From: Acetobacter ascendens
Lineage (GTDB): Bacteria; Pseudomonadota; Alphaproteobacteria; Acetobacterales; Acetobacteraceae
NCBI RefSeq assembly: GCF_001766235.1
Contig: NZ_CP015164.1
Span: 620,001-684,000 of the forward strand
Direction: 5' to 3'
Length of the DNA: 64,000 bases
Both the position numbers and the translations under genes were made by a program. The notes below the pieces were generated by a model. That model had not been told where the DNA came from and made no database searches. It worked only from the letters and a program-made list of their open reading frames with translations. Below are positions 8,609-17,819 of this stretch, piece after piece. The stretch's first letter is position 1. The number at the start of each line of letters is the position of its first letter.

Positions 8609-10489
8609 GTGTTTTTTACACTGACCTCTCGGAAGGGCACGTCAGCGGATTTTATGCCGGTGGCCGGTAAAATTATGGATTTTCTTTCCTGCTCCATCCT
8701 GTTTGCCGGGGTGGACGCGGCTTGGCAGGTACATCTGCAAACCCTGCTGCAAGCGCGTGGTTTACGTGTAAAAAGCGTGGTGGATGGCCGTTCTGCCTTT
8801 GCCGGATTTGATGAGGATCTGCCTGATCTTTTGGTTGTGCCCGCACGTTTGCCAGATATGCTTGCAACCCAGCTTTGCCAGCGTTTGCGGTTAAACGCAG
8901 CCACGCGGGGTATTCCGGTTGTGGTGCTGTTGCCTGAGGCCAACAGCAGGCAGGAAGCCGAAATTTTGGAGCGCGGGGCAGATTGCTGCTTCAGCATGGC
9001 GGATAATCCGCTTTTGCTGGTTTTTCGCATTTGTGCGTTGCTGCGTGAATATGATGAAGACGTAGCTGGGCGTGAAGGTGTGGTTTTTCGTCAACCGCGC
9101 ATTGTCATCATGACAGCACCGGGCGGCGTATTATGGGCATGGTCTGATAAGCAGAAGCCCGCAGATTTTGAACTGGCCAGAGGCGACCAGCCTTATCTGG
9201 TGGAACTTCTACAACAGAATGGTGAAGATGCCCTGCAGGTAGAAGACCCGGAAAAGCTTGATCTTTCCGGTATTGCCAGTAGCCGCTCCTGCCCGGATTG
9301 CGTGGTGGTGGATTTGGCTTGCCCGGCATTTGATGGCTTGGCGCTTGCCCGCACTATAGCGGCTTTTCGTCGGCGCAGCCGCCAGTGCACGCGCATTATG
9401 GGCATGGTGGAACACGGTGGCCTTTCAGGTGAGCAAGTGGCACGTGCATTTCATGCCGGGATAGATGATCTGCTGGACGCCGATACACCGGTAGATTTGT
9501 TGGTAAGCCGTATTGGCAGCCTTGTGCGGCGCAAAACATTGCAAGATGAAGCCCGGCGTGAAGAAGCACATATAGAAAGTGCCCGTGCGCGTATGGCGCT
9601 GGCCGATGCTCTGCGGCGTGTGAATGCAGATCTGGCGGCAGCTAACCGCAAATTGATAGAGGCGCAGGCCAAGCTGGTGCAGTCCGCCAAAATGGCATCT
9701 TTGGGGGAACTGGCAGCCGGTATCGCGCACGAATTTAATAACCCGCTGGCGTTTGTTTTGGCGCATGAAAACACAGTTAAACGCAGCATGGTCAAGGCGC
9801 TGCATGCCGTCAGATCTCAAGATCTGTTTACGGCGGAAACCGCACTGCAAAAGGGGAGCGAGCGCCTTTCAGCCTCTCTTATCGGTCTTTCACGTATGCG
9901 GGATCTGGTGGCCAGTCTGCGCCGTTTTTCCCGGCTGGAAGAAGGGGAATTCCGCCGTCTGGATGTGCCCGAGGCCATAGGCATGGTGCTTACGTTGCTT
10001 GCCCCCAAGCTGGGGCAAGATATTGAAGTGACCTGCAAGCTGGAGGCCCCGCTAGAACTGGTGTGTCAGGCGGCGCTGGTGAATCAGGTGGTCATGAATA
10101 TCGTGAGCAATGCCGCAGATGCCATTTTGGACAAACGGCGCGAAACGATTCAAAGCACCGAGCCGATGCTTTCCCGCGCAGATCGCATCCTTATTACCTC
10201 GTTTTTGGAAGAAGCCGAAAGCGGTAAAGGTGAAGAATACGTGATCCAGATAAGCGATACCGGGCCGGGTGTACCCAAAGAGCTACAGGAACGTGTTTTT
10301 GAACCGTTTTTTACCACAAAACCTGTAGGGTCTGGTACGGGGCTTGGGCTGGCCACCGCGTATGGTGTTGTGCAGGCCCACGGCGGCAATGTTGTTGTAA
10401 CCAATGCAAGCGCGCTGGGGGGCGCCTGTTTCACCCTCCGCGTGCCATACAGAGCAGGAGAGGAGAGGCGCGGTGATAACGTTGCCTGA
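8609..10489 (+). CDS. Histidine kinase with two N-terminal receiver-like domains
   Basis: Up to 626 residues. Residues about 23-140 form a receiver-like domain in which the usual phospho-acceptor Asp is Pro78 ('DLLVVPARLPD'). Residues about 165-310 form a second receiver-like domain that keeps an Asp ('CVVVDLACPAFDG'). A coiled linker leads to the HisKA domain, with the phospho-acceptor His near 374 in 'AGIAHEFNNPL', then a HATPase_c domain with N box 'NIVSNAADAI', G1 'DTGPGVP' and G2 'GSGTGLGLA'. There are no membrane helices, so it is a cytoplasmic kinase. ATGs at 8654 and 8675 are alternative starts. It overlaps the next kinase by 17 bp, so they are co-expressed. Confidence 0.85.
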   Translation: MFFTLTSRKGTSADFMPVAGKIMDFLSCSILFAGVDAAWQVHLQTLLQARGLRVKSVVDGRSAFAGFDEDLPDLLVVPARLPDMLATQLCQRLRLNAATRGIPVVVLLPEANSRQEAEILERGADCCFSMADNPLLLVFRICALLREYDEDVAGREGVVFRQPRIVIMTAPGGVLWAWSDKQKPADFELARGDQPYLVELLQQNGEDALQVEDPEKLDLSGIASSRSCPDCVVVDLACPAFDGLALARTIAAFRRRSRQCTRIMGMVEHGGLSGEQVARAFHAGIDDLLDADTPVDLLVSRIGSLVRRKTLQDEARREEAHIESARARMALADALRRVNADLAAANRKLIEAQAKLVQSAKMASLGELAAGIAHEFNNPLAFVLAHENTVKRSMVKALHAVRSQDLFTAETALQKGSERLSASLIGLSRMRDLVASLRRFSRLEEGEFRRLDVPEAIGMVLTLLAPKLGQDIEVTCKLEAPLELVCQAALVNQVVMNIVSNAADAILDKRRETIQSTEPMLSRADRILITSFLEEAESGKGEEYVIQISDTGPGVPKELQERVFEPFFTTKPVGSGTGLGLATAYGVVQAHGGNVVVTNASALGGACFTLRVPYRAGEERRGDNVA

Positions 10490-12473
10490 CCTGAAACAGC
10501 GTCCCATCGTGCTTGTGGTGGATGACGAACCGGAGATTCTGGTTGCGCTGACAGACCTGCTGGAAGGGGCCTACCACGTTCTTTCTGCTTCATCAGGAGA
10601 GCAAGGGCTGGCGTTGCTGCGTGAAAACCCAGATGTAGCGGTTATTATCTCGGATCAGCGTATGCCCGGCATGACGGGTGATGTCTTTTTGGCGCAGGCG
10701 CGGGATATTTCCGGCGCAGGGGCTATTTTGCTGACAGGATATGCCGATATCTCTGCGGTGGAAGCCGCGCTGAACCGGGGGCAGATTTCCTTTTTTGCGT
10801 ACAAACCGTGGGATGATGAAACACTTCTTTCCATGGTTGGACAGGCGGCTGCACGCTATTTTCTGGAAAAAGAATTGGAGTGCGAACAGCTTTTGCTGCG
10901 CGGGCTATTAGAAAACCTGCCATTTGGGTTGGCGTTTAAGGATCAGGATGGCTGCTTTATCCGCCTGAACCAGCAAATGGCGCGGGAGTTTGGGCGTAGC
11001 GTTGCCGAATGCCTGGGCCAGAAAGAAGAAGATCTGGTAAGCGGCCCATGGCAGGAAAGCCTGGAAGAAGCGCGGCAGGCGCTGGAAACATCCGGGCGGG
11101 ATCAGCAGGTCTTGCAGCTTCCGGGGCCAGATGGGCAAAATCGCTGGCATGATCTTACCCGCGTGCGGCTAGATAGCCTGCGTAACGCCCCTGTGCGCTC
11201 GGGCCTTTTGTCTGATTATTCCATTCTGATTGATCGGGACGTAACAGACTTGCTGGGGCTGGAGCAGCGCTTGCGGCAGGCCCAGAAAATGCAGGCCATT
11301 GGCACATTGGCGGGTGGAATTGCGCATGATTTTAACAATCTGCTCACTGCCATTCAGGGGTCTTTAGAGCTGGTGCAGGATCTGGAACCTCCGCGCGAGC
11401 CGGGTGTGGCGCGGCTGTATCAGAACGCCATGGAAGCCGCACGCCGAGGAGGCACACTTACGCGCAAATTGCTGGACTTTAGCCGTCCGCGCCATTTGGT
11501 GTGCCAACGGGTGGAAGTGCAGGATGTCATCCAGAATCTTCAAGGCTTTATGAAGCAAGGCAAGGTGCCAGAAGATATCCGCGATGCGCTGGATTCCGCC
11601 TTGGTAGAAGGCAGTGGCCGCTTCAGCAGCGTGCAGTTTGTACTGCCCGAAGAACCTCTCCCTCCCGTATGGACAGACCCCGTTCAGCTTGAACTGGCGG
11701 TGTTTAGTCTGTGCATTAACGCCATAGATGCGCAGCCGGAGGGCGGCAAAACCAGCGTTTCCGTGCGGCAGGTTGCACGGTTGTTAGGCCGCCATGTTGG
11801 CAAGGATCATGCTGGCGCGTGGGTGGTTGTGCAGGTTTCGGACAGAGGCGTGGGCATGACGGAAGAAATGCGTGCCCGCATTTTTGATCCGTTCTTTACC
11901 ACCAAGGATATGGGGCAGGGTACCGGGCTGGGCCTGTCCATGATTTACGGCTTTATCAGCCATTGTGGAGGTGAAGTGCGGGTGGAAAGCACACCGGGTG
12001 GTGGCACATCCGTAGAGCTGTGGTTCCCGGCCATGGATGCGCAGCTTTCGGCCTCTCTCCCACCAACAGCGGGCACTTCCGGCAATGCTACCGCCAACAT
12101 GCGCACACTGGCAGCCACACCGCAGGGGCGCGCTATTCTGGTTGTGGATGATGAACCAGGCGTGCGGGCTGTAACGGCAGGATTTTTGAGCCGTGCAGGA
12201 TATGAGGTTCTGGAATCTGCCAGCGGCGCAGAGGCCGTGGAAACCGTGCGCAACAGGCCGGATATTGCCCTTGTGGTGATGGATGTGATGATGCCGGGCA
12301 TGAATGGTGGTGAGGCCGCACAGCGCATTCATGCTGAACGGGCAGAACTGCCGGTGCTGTTTGTAACAGGTTACGCAGATTTGGGTATTTTGCCCGAAGG
12401 CGTAGCTGTGCTGCACAAACCCTACACCCGTGATGCGCTTTTAGGAGATGTGAAGGCCATGCTGGCTGCATAG
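10473..12473 (+). CDS. Hybrid histidine kinase (REC-PAS-HisKA-HATPase-REC)
   Basis: About 666 residues from a GTG start with a strong purine-rich ribosome site. Domains in order: receiver (acidic pair near 17-18, phospho-Asp near 61 in 'IISDQRMPG', Lys in 'YKPW'), PAS (about 145-250), HisKA with '[11 protein letters not shown]', HATPase_c with 'DRGVGM' and 'GTGLGLSM', and a C-terminal receiver with 'VVMDVMMPG' and 'HKPY'. It is soluble. The GTG lies inside the 3' end of the upstream kinase, so the two are translationally coupled and probably belong to one phosphorelay; the output regulator is not in the window. The N-terminal receiver resembles the HupR/RpfG type. Confidence 0.88.
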   Translation: MITLPDLKQRPIVLVVDDEPEILVALTDLLEGAYHVLSASSGEQGLALLRENPDVAVIISDQRMPGMTGDVFLAQARDISGAGAILLTGYADISAVEAALNRGQISFFAYKPWDDETLLSMVGQAAARYFLEKELECEQLLLRGLLENLPFGLAFKDQDGCFIRLNQQMAREFGRSVAECLGQKEEDLVSGPWQESLEEARQALETSGRDQQVLQLPGPDGQNRWHDLTRVRLDSLRNAPVRSGLLSDYSILIDRDVTDLLGLEQRLRQAQKMQAIGTLAGGIAHDFNNLLTAIQGSLELVQDLEPPREPGVARLYQNAMEAARRGGTLTRKLLDFSRPRHLVCQRVEVQDVIQNLQGFMKQGKVPEDIRDALDSALVEGSGRFSSVQFVLPEEPLPPVWTDPVQLELAVFSLCINAIDAQPEGGKTSVSVRQVARLLGRHVGKDHAGAWVVVQVSDRGVGMTEEMRARIFDPFFTTKDMGQGTGLGLSMIYGFISHCGGEVRVESTPGGGTSVELWFPAMDAQLSASLPPTAGTSGNATANMRTLAATPQGRAILVVDDEPGVRAVTAGFLSRAGYEVLESASGAEAVETVRNRPDIALVVMDVMMPGMNGGEAAQRIHAERAELPVLFVTGYADLGILPEGVAVLHKPYTRDALLGDVKAMLAA

Positions 12474-12519
12474 GCCAACCCCTTGTTCTGGGCGAAATAA
12501 GGCTTATCTGAGGAAGATC

Positions 12520-13119
12520 ATGCATACTCTTCATACAGCTTCCTCATCTCATGATCCCGTCGGTTGGCACGGGACAACCATTCTCTGTGTGCGGCGCGGG
12601 GCCGAAGTTGCCATGGCGGGCGATGGTCAGGTCACGCTGGGCAGCACAGTTGTAAAGGGCAATGCCCGTAAGGTGCGCCGCATAGGCCCGCAGGATAATA
12701 TTCTGGCGGGCTTTGCGGGGGCCACGGCAGATGCTTTTACCCTGCTGGAGCGGCTGGAAGCCAAGCTGGAACGCTATCCCAACCAGCTTGAGCGCGCCTG
12801 TGTGGAACTGGCAAAGGATTGGCGGACAGACCGTTATCTGCGCCGGTTGGAAGCCATGATGGCCGTGGTAGATGCCGAGCATTCCTTTACCCTCACAGGT
12901 AATGGCGATGTGCTGGAACCCGAAGATGGCATTATCGCTATTGGATCAGGTGGCAATTACGCCCTTTCCGCCGCGCGTGCCCTGCTAACGGTTGATGGGC
13001 TGGGGGCTGAGGAAATTGTGCGGCGGTCTATGAAGATTGCTGGTGATATTTGCGTTTACACCAATCATTCTGTCCGGGTGGAAACACTCAAGGCAGCTTC
13101 AGATCAGGAGAGCCGGTAA
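12520..13119 (+). CDS. hslV: ATP-dependent protease proteolytic subunit HslV
   Basis: A 199-residue Ntn-hydrolase, the peptidase of the HslUV (ClpQY) protease. The catalytic Thr is expected at the first T of 'HGTTILCV' near residue 19, exposed after removal of the propeptide; 'GDGQVTLG' and '[14 protein letters not shown]' are family signatures. It forms a double hexameric ring capped by HslU. The start has a 'gaggaag' ribosome site. Its stop overlaps the hslU start by 1 bp (taATG), so the subunits are coupled. No heat-shock promoter is obvious; the gene follows the kinases after 46 bp. Confidence 0.95.
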   Translation: MHTLHTASSSHDPVGWHGTTILCVRRGAEVAMAGDGQVTLGSTVVKGNARKVRRIGPQDNILAGFAGATADAFTLLERLEAKLERYPNQLERACVELAKDWRTDRYLRRLEAMMAVVDAEHSFTLTGNGDVLEPEDGIIAIGSGGNYALSAARALLTVDGLGAEEIVRRSMKIAGDICVYTNHSVRVETLKAASDQESR

Positions 13120-14432
13120 TGGATGCTCCTAATTTTTCCCCACGTGAAATTGTAAGCGAGCTGGATCGGTTTATTGTGGGCCAGCAGGATGCCAAGCGGG
13201 CCGTGGCTATTGCTATGCGTAACCGCTGGCGGCGTGCGCAGCTTTCTGAGGGCATGCGTGAAGAGGTTGTGCCCAAAAACATCCTCATGATCGGCCCCAC
13301 GGGCTGTGGTAAAACGGAAATTGCCCGCAGGCTGGCAAAACTTGCGCAGGCCCCTTTTTTGAAGGTGGAAGCCACTAAGTTTACCGAAGTGGGGTACGTG
13401 GGCCGTGATGTAGACAGCATTGTGCGCGATCTGGTGGAAGTGTCCATCACCATGCTGAAAACATCGCGCCGCAAGGATGTTGAAGAAAAAGCCCAGCAGG
13501 CAGCGGAAGAACGCATTGTGGATGCGCTAGCGGGGGAAGGATCTTCTGCCGATACAAAAAGCAAATTCCGCAGCATGCTGCGCAGCGGCCAGCTTGAAGA
13601 TAAGGAAATTGATATTGCCGTAACCGAGCAGGCCCCTGCCGGAAGCGGTGAAATGCCCGGAGCTATGCCGGGGCAGGCCATCAATGTAGGCGATATGATG
13701 AAAGCCTTCATGAACCGTGCCCCCAAGCAGAAGAAACTCAAGGTTTCTGTGGCACGGGAATACCTGAAGCGTGAAGAAGCAGACCGCCTGCTGGATGGTG
13801 AGGCCCTCACGCGGGAAGCGGTGGCAAATGCGCAGGAAAACGGCATTGTCTTTTTAGATGAGATAGACAAGGTGTGTGCCCGTGCATCAGAAAGCGGTGC
13901 AAAAGGTGGCGATGTCTCTCGCGAAGGGGTGCAGCGCGATCTGCTGCCGCTTATTGAAGGCACAACCGTTTCCACCAAATACGGGCCGGTTAATACAGAC
14001 CATATTCTGTTTATTGCCTCTGGCGCGTTCCATTTGGCTAAGCCGTCCGATCTTTTGCCAGAACTTCAGGGCCGTTTACCTATTCGGGTAGAATTGCAGC
14101 CGCTTAGCCGTGAAGACTTGCGCCGCATTCTAACAGATCCCGAACATTCTCTGCTGAAACAGTATATCGCTCTGATGGGAACAGAAGGTGTTACCTTAAA
14201 CTTTGCGGATGATGCGATAGATGCGCTGGCTGAACTGGCAGCAGATATTAACGACCGTGTAGAAAATATTGGGGCGCGGCGCCTTGCCACGGTGCTGGAA
14301 AGATTGTTGGAAGATGTATCTTTCACGGCATCGGACCGTAAGGGCGAAGCTGTGGAAGTAAATGCTGCAATGGTGCAGGAAAAAGTCGCGCCACTGGCGC
14401 GCAAGGGAGATCTGAGCAGGTTTATTCTGTAA
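13119..14432 (+). CDS. hslU: ATP-dependent protease ATPase subunit HslU
   Basis: A 437-residue AAA+ unfoldase that feeds substrates to HslV. Walker A 'GPTGCGKTE' is at residues 59-67 and Walker B 'IVFLDEIDK' near 247; the intermediate I-domain lies between (about 110-235), and the sensor-2 motif 'NIGARRL' near 387. The C-terminus ends 'LSRFIL', the tail known to dock into HslV. ATG at 13119 overlaps the hslV stop by one base, and its own stop overlaps the sufE ATG by one base, so hslV-hslU-sufE is tightly coupled. Confidence 0.96.
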   Translation: MDAPNFSPREIVSELDRFIVGQQDAKRAVAIAMRNRWRRAQLSEGMREEVVPKNILMIGPTGCGKTEIARRLAKLAQAPFLKVEATKFTEVGYVGRDVDSIVRDLVEVSITMLKTSRRKDVEEKAQQAAEERIVDALAGEGSSADTKSKFRSMLRSGQLEDKEIDIAVTEQAPAGSGEMPGAMPGQAINVGDMMKAFMNRAPKQKKLKVSVAREYLKREEADRLLDGEALTREAVANAQENGIVFLDEIDKVCARASESGAKGGDVSREGVQRDLLPLIEGTTVSTKYGPVNTDHILFIASGAFHLAKPSDLLPELQGRLPIRVELQPLSREDLRRILTDPEHSLLKQYIALMGTEGVTLNFADDAIDALAELAADINDRVENIGARRLATVLERLLEDVSFTASDRKGEAVEVNAAMVQEKVAPLARKGDLSRFIL

Positions 14433-14875
14433 TGGAAGCACCATTTGTAACGCCGCAGGAAGATACGGCAGAAGAAGCTATTGAAGCCATCCGCGATGAG
14501 CTGGAAATCTTTGATGATTGGATGGAGCGGTATCAGTACATCATAGAAATGGGGCGCAAGCTGCCTCCTTTTCCTAAAGAATGGTGTGATGATGCCCACC
14601 GCGTGCCCGGCTGCCAAAGCCAGGTATGGCTGGAAGAAAAGGAAGAGGACGGCAAACTGTATTTTGCAGGTCTGTCTGACGCCGCCATAGTGTGCGGGCT
14701 GGTAGCCTTGTTGCTGCGTGTGTATTCCGGCCGATCTAAGGAAGAAATTCAGGCAACAGATCTCAAATTTTTGCGTGATCTGGGGCTTGTGCAAGCACTT
14801 TCCACCAACCGAGGCAACGGCGTGGAAGCTATGGCGCGGGCTATTCGTTCCGTTGCGGCTTCTGCTGTGGCCTGA
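14432..14875 (+). CDS. sufE: SufE-like cysteine desulfuration protein
   Basis: A 147-residue SufE-family protein. In SufE the acceptor Cys takes persulfide sulfur from the SufS desulfurase and passes it to the Fe-S scaffold; here the Cys lies in 'VPGCQSQVWL' near residue 56. Length and the 'FDDWMERYQYIIEMGRKLP' start of the fold fit the family. It overlaps the hslU stop by 1 bp. No other suf genes are nearby, so it is separated from the Fe-S assembly operon. Confidence 0.92.
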   Translation: MEAPFVTPQEDTAEEAIEAIRDELEIFDDWMERYQYIIEMGRKLPPFPKEWCDDAHRVPGCQSQVWLEEKEEDGKLYFAGLSDAAIVCGLVALLLRVYSGRSKEEIQATDLKFLRDLGLVQALSTNRGNGVEAMARAIRSVAASAVA

Positions 14876-14924
14876 ACTGAATGTGAATTGCGCTGCCTTT
14901 AGACAGGTGGTGCAATTTCAAATA

Positions 14925-14967
14925 AAAAACCGGCGTGCTGGAAAAATCCAGCCGCCGGTTTTTTTTT
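14925..14967. terminator. Terminator shared by sufE and the dehydrogenase operon
   Basis: A 14-bp GC-rich stem (arms about 14929-14943 and 14946-14960) has A6 before it and T9 after it, so it works in both directions. It sits between convergent genes: 50 bp past sufE and 35 bp past the large dehydrogenase subunit. Confidence 0.92.
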
Positions 14968-15002
14968 ATGCCTGCTTTACAGAAAAGCGGGTGCCTGAAA
15001 AA

Positions 15003-17330
15003 TCAGGCGTTCCCTTTTTCTTTCAGCGCTTTCAAAATGTCAGCCGGGCGCACAGGCAGGTGCCGCATACGCACGCCAACAGCATTGAAAATGGCGTTGC
15101 CAATAGCTGGCGCAATGGTGGTTACACCTGGTTCACCAAGACCCATGGGTTTTTCTGTGCTGGGCAGGAATTCAATATCCATATCCGGCACATCTGTAAT
15201 ACGCAGGGGCGTATAGGTGTTCAGGTTGCGGTCACGCACGTTGCCGTTTTCAATTTCTGTGCCTTCAAACAGCGCCATGCTCAGGCCCCACAGTGCGCCG
15301 CCTTCGGTTTGGGCCAAAGCGCCGTCTGGGTCAATAATCGTGCCAGCATCCAGCACTAGCCAGATTTTCTGGCAGGTTACAACGCCTGTTTCGCGGTCAA
15401 CATGTACCTGTGCGGCACCTGCTGTCCATGTTGGCATGTTGCGTTCCTGCCCGAAGGTGGTGGCAATGCCAATGGCCGTATCTTTAGGCAGGCTGACTTT
15501 GCCGTAACCGCACTTTTCTACCAGCTTTTTGAGCACATTGGCCTGACGGGATGCGCCACCAACAGAGTTGGGAGCACTACCTGCATTACGGCCTTTGCAC
15601 GTGAGCAGCCCAAGGCGGAAATCAATTGGGTCTTTCCCATAATCATGGGCCAGTTCATCCAAAAAGCATTCATGCGCCCAAGGCGTCCAGCCGGAACTGA
15701 CCGAACGCAACCAGCCGGGGCGGATAGTGGCGTCTGCCAGATCATTATCCAGTGCGCGCACCAGAATGGGGCCTACGTCGTACCAATGGTCAGCACCCGC
15801 AATAGCGAACTGATCGTATGGTTTACCGTCTTCACCTTTTTCCATAAAGGCAGCAGCCATCACGCCTGTTGGCCAACCTGCAGAAGCATGATGTTCCCAC
15901 CCATTGATGGAGCCATCTTTGTTAACGCCAGCGCGCACTGTCTGGATGGACGGTGAGCGGATGGAATCAAACAGCACGTCATCAGAACGCGTGAAGACCA
16001 GTTTAACAGGCTTGCCACCCAATGCCTTGGAAATCAGCGCGGCGGGAACTGCGTAATCCCCGTTCAGGCGGCGGCCAAAACCACCCCCCAATAGGTAGCT
16101 GCGCATCACCACATCGGATTCAGGAACCTGAAGCGCCTTGGCAATAACGGGCAGGAAAAGGGTCTGCCACTGGTTGCCACAATGCACTTCCCACTTGCCT
16201 TCATGCAGGCGGGCAAGAGCGTTCATGGGTTCTAGCTGATAATGCAGCACGGAAGAGCACGTATAGGTGCGTTCCACCACCTTATCGGCTTTGGCCAGCG
16301 CTTCATCCACTCCGGCATCATTGAAGATGCGCGAACCGCCGGTTTTTTCGGCAATCTGCTTGCGGCCGTGCTCAATAATGTCCTGTTCAGTCACGTTGGC
16401 GGTTTTACCCGGTGTCCACGTAACTTTCAGGGCATCTGTTGCGCGGATGGCAGCAGGGTAGGAGGAAGCAAGAACCGCAACCCAGCCCGGCACAGTGTTG
16501 GAAGGATCTTCCAGCACAATGTAGCGGATATAGCCCTTAACCTTTTTGGCTTCTGTATCATCAACAGAAACCACTTTGGAGCCATACCGCGTGGGCGGCA
16601 TTTTGGGGCGGGTATACACCATGCCTTCCAGCTTGGCATCAATGCCATAAATGGCGGAGCCATCTGTTTTGGAAGGGATATCGAGCGCTTTAACTTCACG
16701 CCCGATCAACCGGTGTTCGGATGAAGGCTTCAGCGGCAGCTTGGCCATTTCATCTGGCGTAAAGGTGCGGGTGGGGTGTGCACGGCTGACAATATCACCG
16801 TAGGAAATGGAGCGCTTGCCCGCAATAACCTGCCCATTGCGTGCGATACAGGCAGAAGGAGCCACACCCAGCAGGCGTGCGCCTTCTTCCACCATCACAG
16901 TGCGGGCTGCTGCACCAGCTTGGCGGAACTGATCCCACGTCAGCCAGACAGACCAGGAACCACCTGTAATCATCAGGCCCCACTTGGGGTCTGTATCTAC
17001 ATAGGTGATCCGAACCTTGTTCCAGTCCGCTTCCATTTCATCGGCAATAATCCGGGCAAGGGCTGTGCCAACATGCTGGCCCATTTCTGCACGAATAACA
17101 TTTACGTTCACCCAGCCATCTGGCGCAATGGAGCACCAGATTGTGGGTTCAAACGCACCACCAGCGGGCAGATTGCCTGCGGCCTGCGGATAAACCTGCG
17201 CAGCGTTACCCTGCCGCGCAAAGCCGAACATAAAGGCCGAGCCCATGGCCGTAAGCAGAAAACCGCGGCGCGTAGGCCCACGGCCTGCGGCCCGATCCTG
17301 CCGGGCTGCAATGCGTTCCAGCTTACCCAT
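15003..17330 (-). CDS. Molybdopterin subunit of aldehyde-dehydrogenase-type oxidoreductase
   Basis: A 775-residue xanthine-oxidase-family large subunit. The N-terminus has a Tat-like signal ('TRRGFLLTA' near residues 20-28), so the folded cofactor protein is exported. Molybdopterin-binding stretches such as 'YLLGGGFGRR' and the catalytic-Glu motif 'GLGEPGVTT' near 740 are present. With the 2Fe-2S and cytochrome c subunits encoded upstream it resembles the membrane-bound aldehyde dehydrogenase of acetic acid bacteria that oxidises acetaldehyde to acetate; isoquinoline 1-oxidoreductase-like enzymes share this layout, so substrate is inferred. The start overlaps the small-subunit gene by 8 bp. 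Confidence 0.85.
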   Translation of the reverse strand: MGKLERIAARQDRAAGRGPTRRGFLLTAMGSAFMFGFARQGNAAQVYPQAAGNLPAGGAFEPTIWCSIAPDGWVNVNVIRAEMGQHVGTALARIIADEMEADWNKVRITYVDTDPKWGLMITGGSWSVWLTWDQFRQAGAAARTVMVEEGARLLGVAPSACIARNGQVIAGKRSISYGDIVSRAHPTRTFTPDEMAKLPLKPSSEHRLIGREVKALDIPSKTDGSAIYGIDAKLEGMVYTRPKMPPTRYGSKVVSVDDTEAKKVKGYIRYIVLEDPSNTVPGWVAVLASSYPAAIRATDALKVTWTPGKTANVTEQDIIEHGRKQIAEKTGGSRIFNDAGVDEALAKADKVVERTYTCSSVLHYQLEPMNALARLHEGKWEVHCGNQWQTLFLPVIAKALQVPESDVVMRSYLLGGGFGRRLNGDYAVPAALISKALGGKPVKLVFTRSDDVLFDSIRSPSIQTVRAGVNKDGSINGWEHHASAGWPTGVMAAAFMEKGEDGKPYDQFAIAGADHWYDVGPILVRALDNDLADATIRPGWLRSVSSGWTPWAHECFLDELAHDYGKDPIDFRLGLLTCKGRNAGSAPNSVGGASRQANVLKKLVEKCGYGKVSLPKDTAIGIATTFGQERNMPTWTAGAAQVHVDRETGVVTCQKIWLVLDAGTIIDPDGALAQTEGGALWGLSMALFEGTEIENGNVRDRNLNTYTPLRITDVPDMDIEFLPSTEKPMGLGEPGVTTIAPAIGNAIFNAVGVRMRHLPVRPADILKALKEKGNA

Positions 17331-17799
17331 GAGATGCCTCCTCCTTCTGCATGGCGGCGGCTGCTTTCTTGATTGCCTTGCGGATGCGCACATACGTCAT
17401 GCAGCGGCACAGGCTACCGCCCATTACGCCATCAATCTGCTCATCCGTAGGGTCGGGATAATCTTTCAGAAGGCTGACAGCCTGCATGATCTGGCCGGAC
17501 TGGCAGTACCCACACTGCGGAACCTGAATATCCTTCCAGGCTTCCTGCACGGGGTGTTTGCCTTCTGGGTGCAGGCCTTCAATGGTGGTCACATCAGCGC
17601 CTTCAAGGGAGCTAATGGGCGTAATGCAGGAGCGGGTGGCACGGCCACCCACCAGCACGGTGCATGCACCGCACTGGCCTACGCCACAACCAAACTTTGT
17701 GCCTGTCTGGTCCAGATCATCACGCAGGGCCCACAACAAAGGGGTATCTTCTGGCACATCGACGGAAACGTCACGGCCATTGAGTTTGAATTTTATCAT
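17323..17799 (-). CDS. 2Fe-2S subunit of the dehydrogenase
   Basis: A 158-residue ferredoxin-like subunit with two [2Fe-2S] sites. The plant-type N-terminal cluster uses 'CGVGQCGAC' (about residues 38-46) plus a later Cys; the C-terminal cluster uses 'CGYCQSGQ' and 'CRCMTYVRI'. It carries electrons from the molybdopterin subunit to the cytochrome c. There is no signal peptide of its own, as expected if it is exported with the Tat-bearing large subunit. It lies between the cytochrome gene (20-bp gap) and the large-subunit gene (8-bp overlap). Confidence 0.9.
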   Translation of the reverse strand: MIKFKLNGRDVSVDVPEDTPLLWALRDDLDQTGTKFGCGVGQCGACTVLVGGRATRSCITPISSLEGADVTTIEGLHPEGKHPVQEAWKDIQVPQCGYCQSGQIMQAVSLLKDYPDPTDEQIDGVMGGSLCRCMTYVRIRKAIKKAAAAMQKEEASHG

Positions 17800-17819
17800 C
17801 TCTTGCTCCGTGTTCCGTC

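Noticed and set aside
13088-13978. 296-codon open frame antisense to hslU
   Set aside because: Ser/Arg-rich shadow of a well-identified gene.
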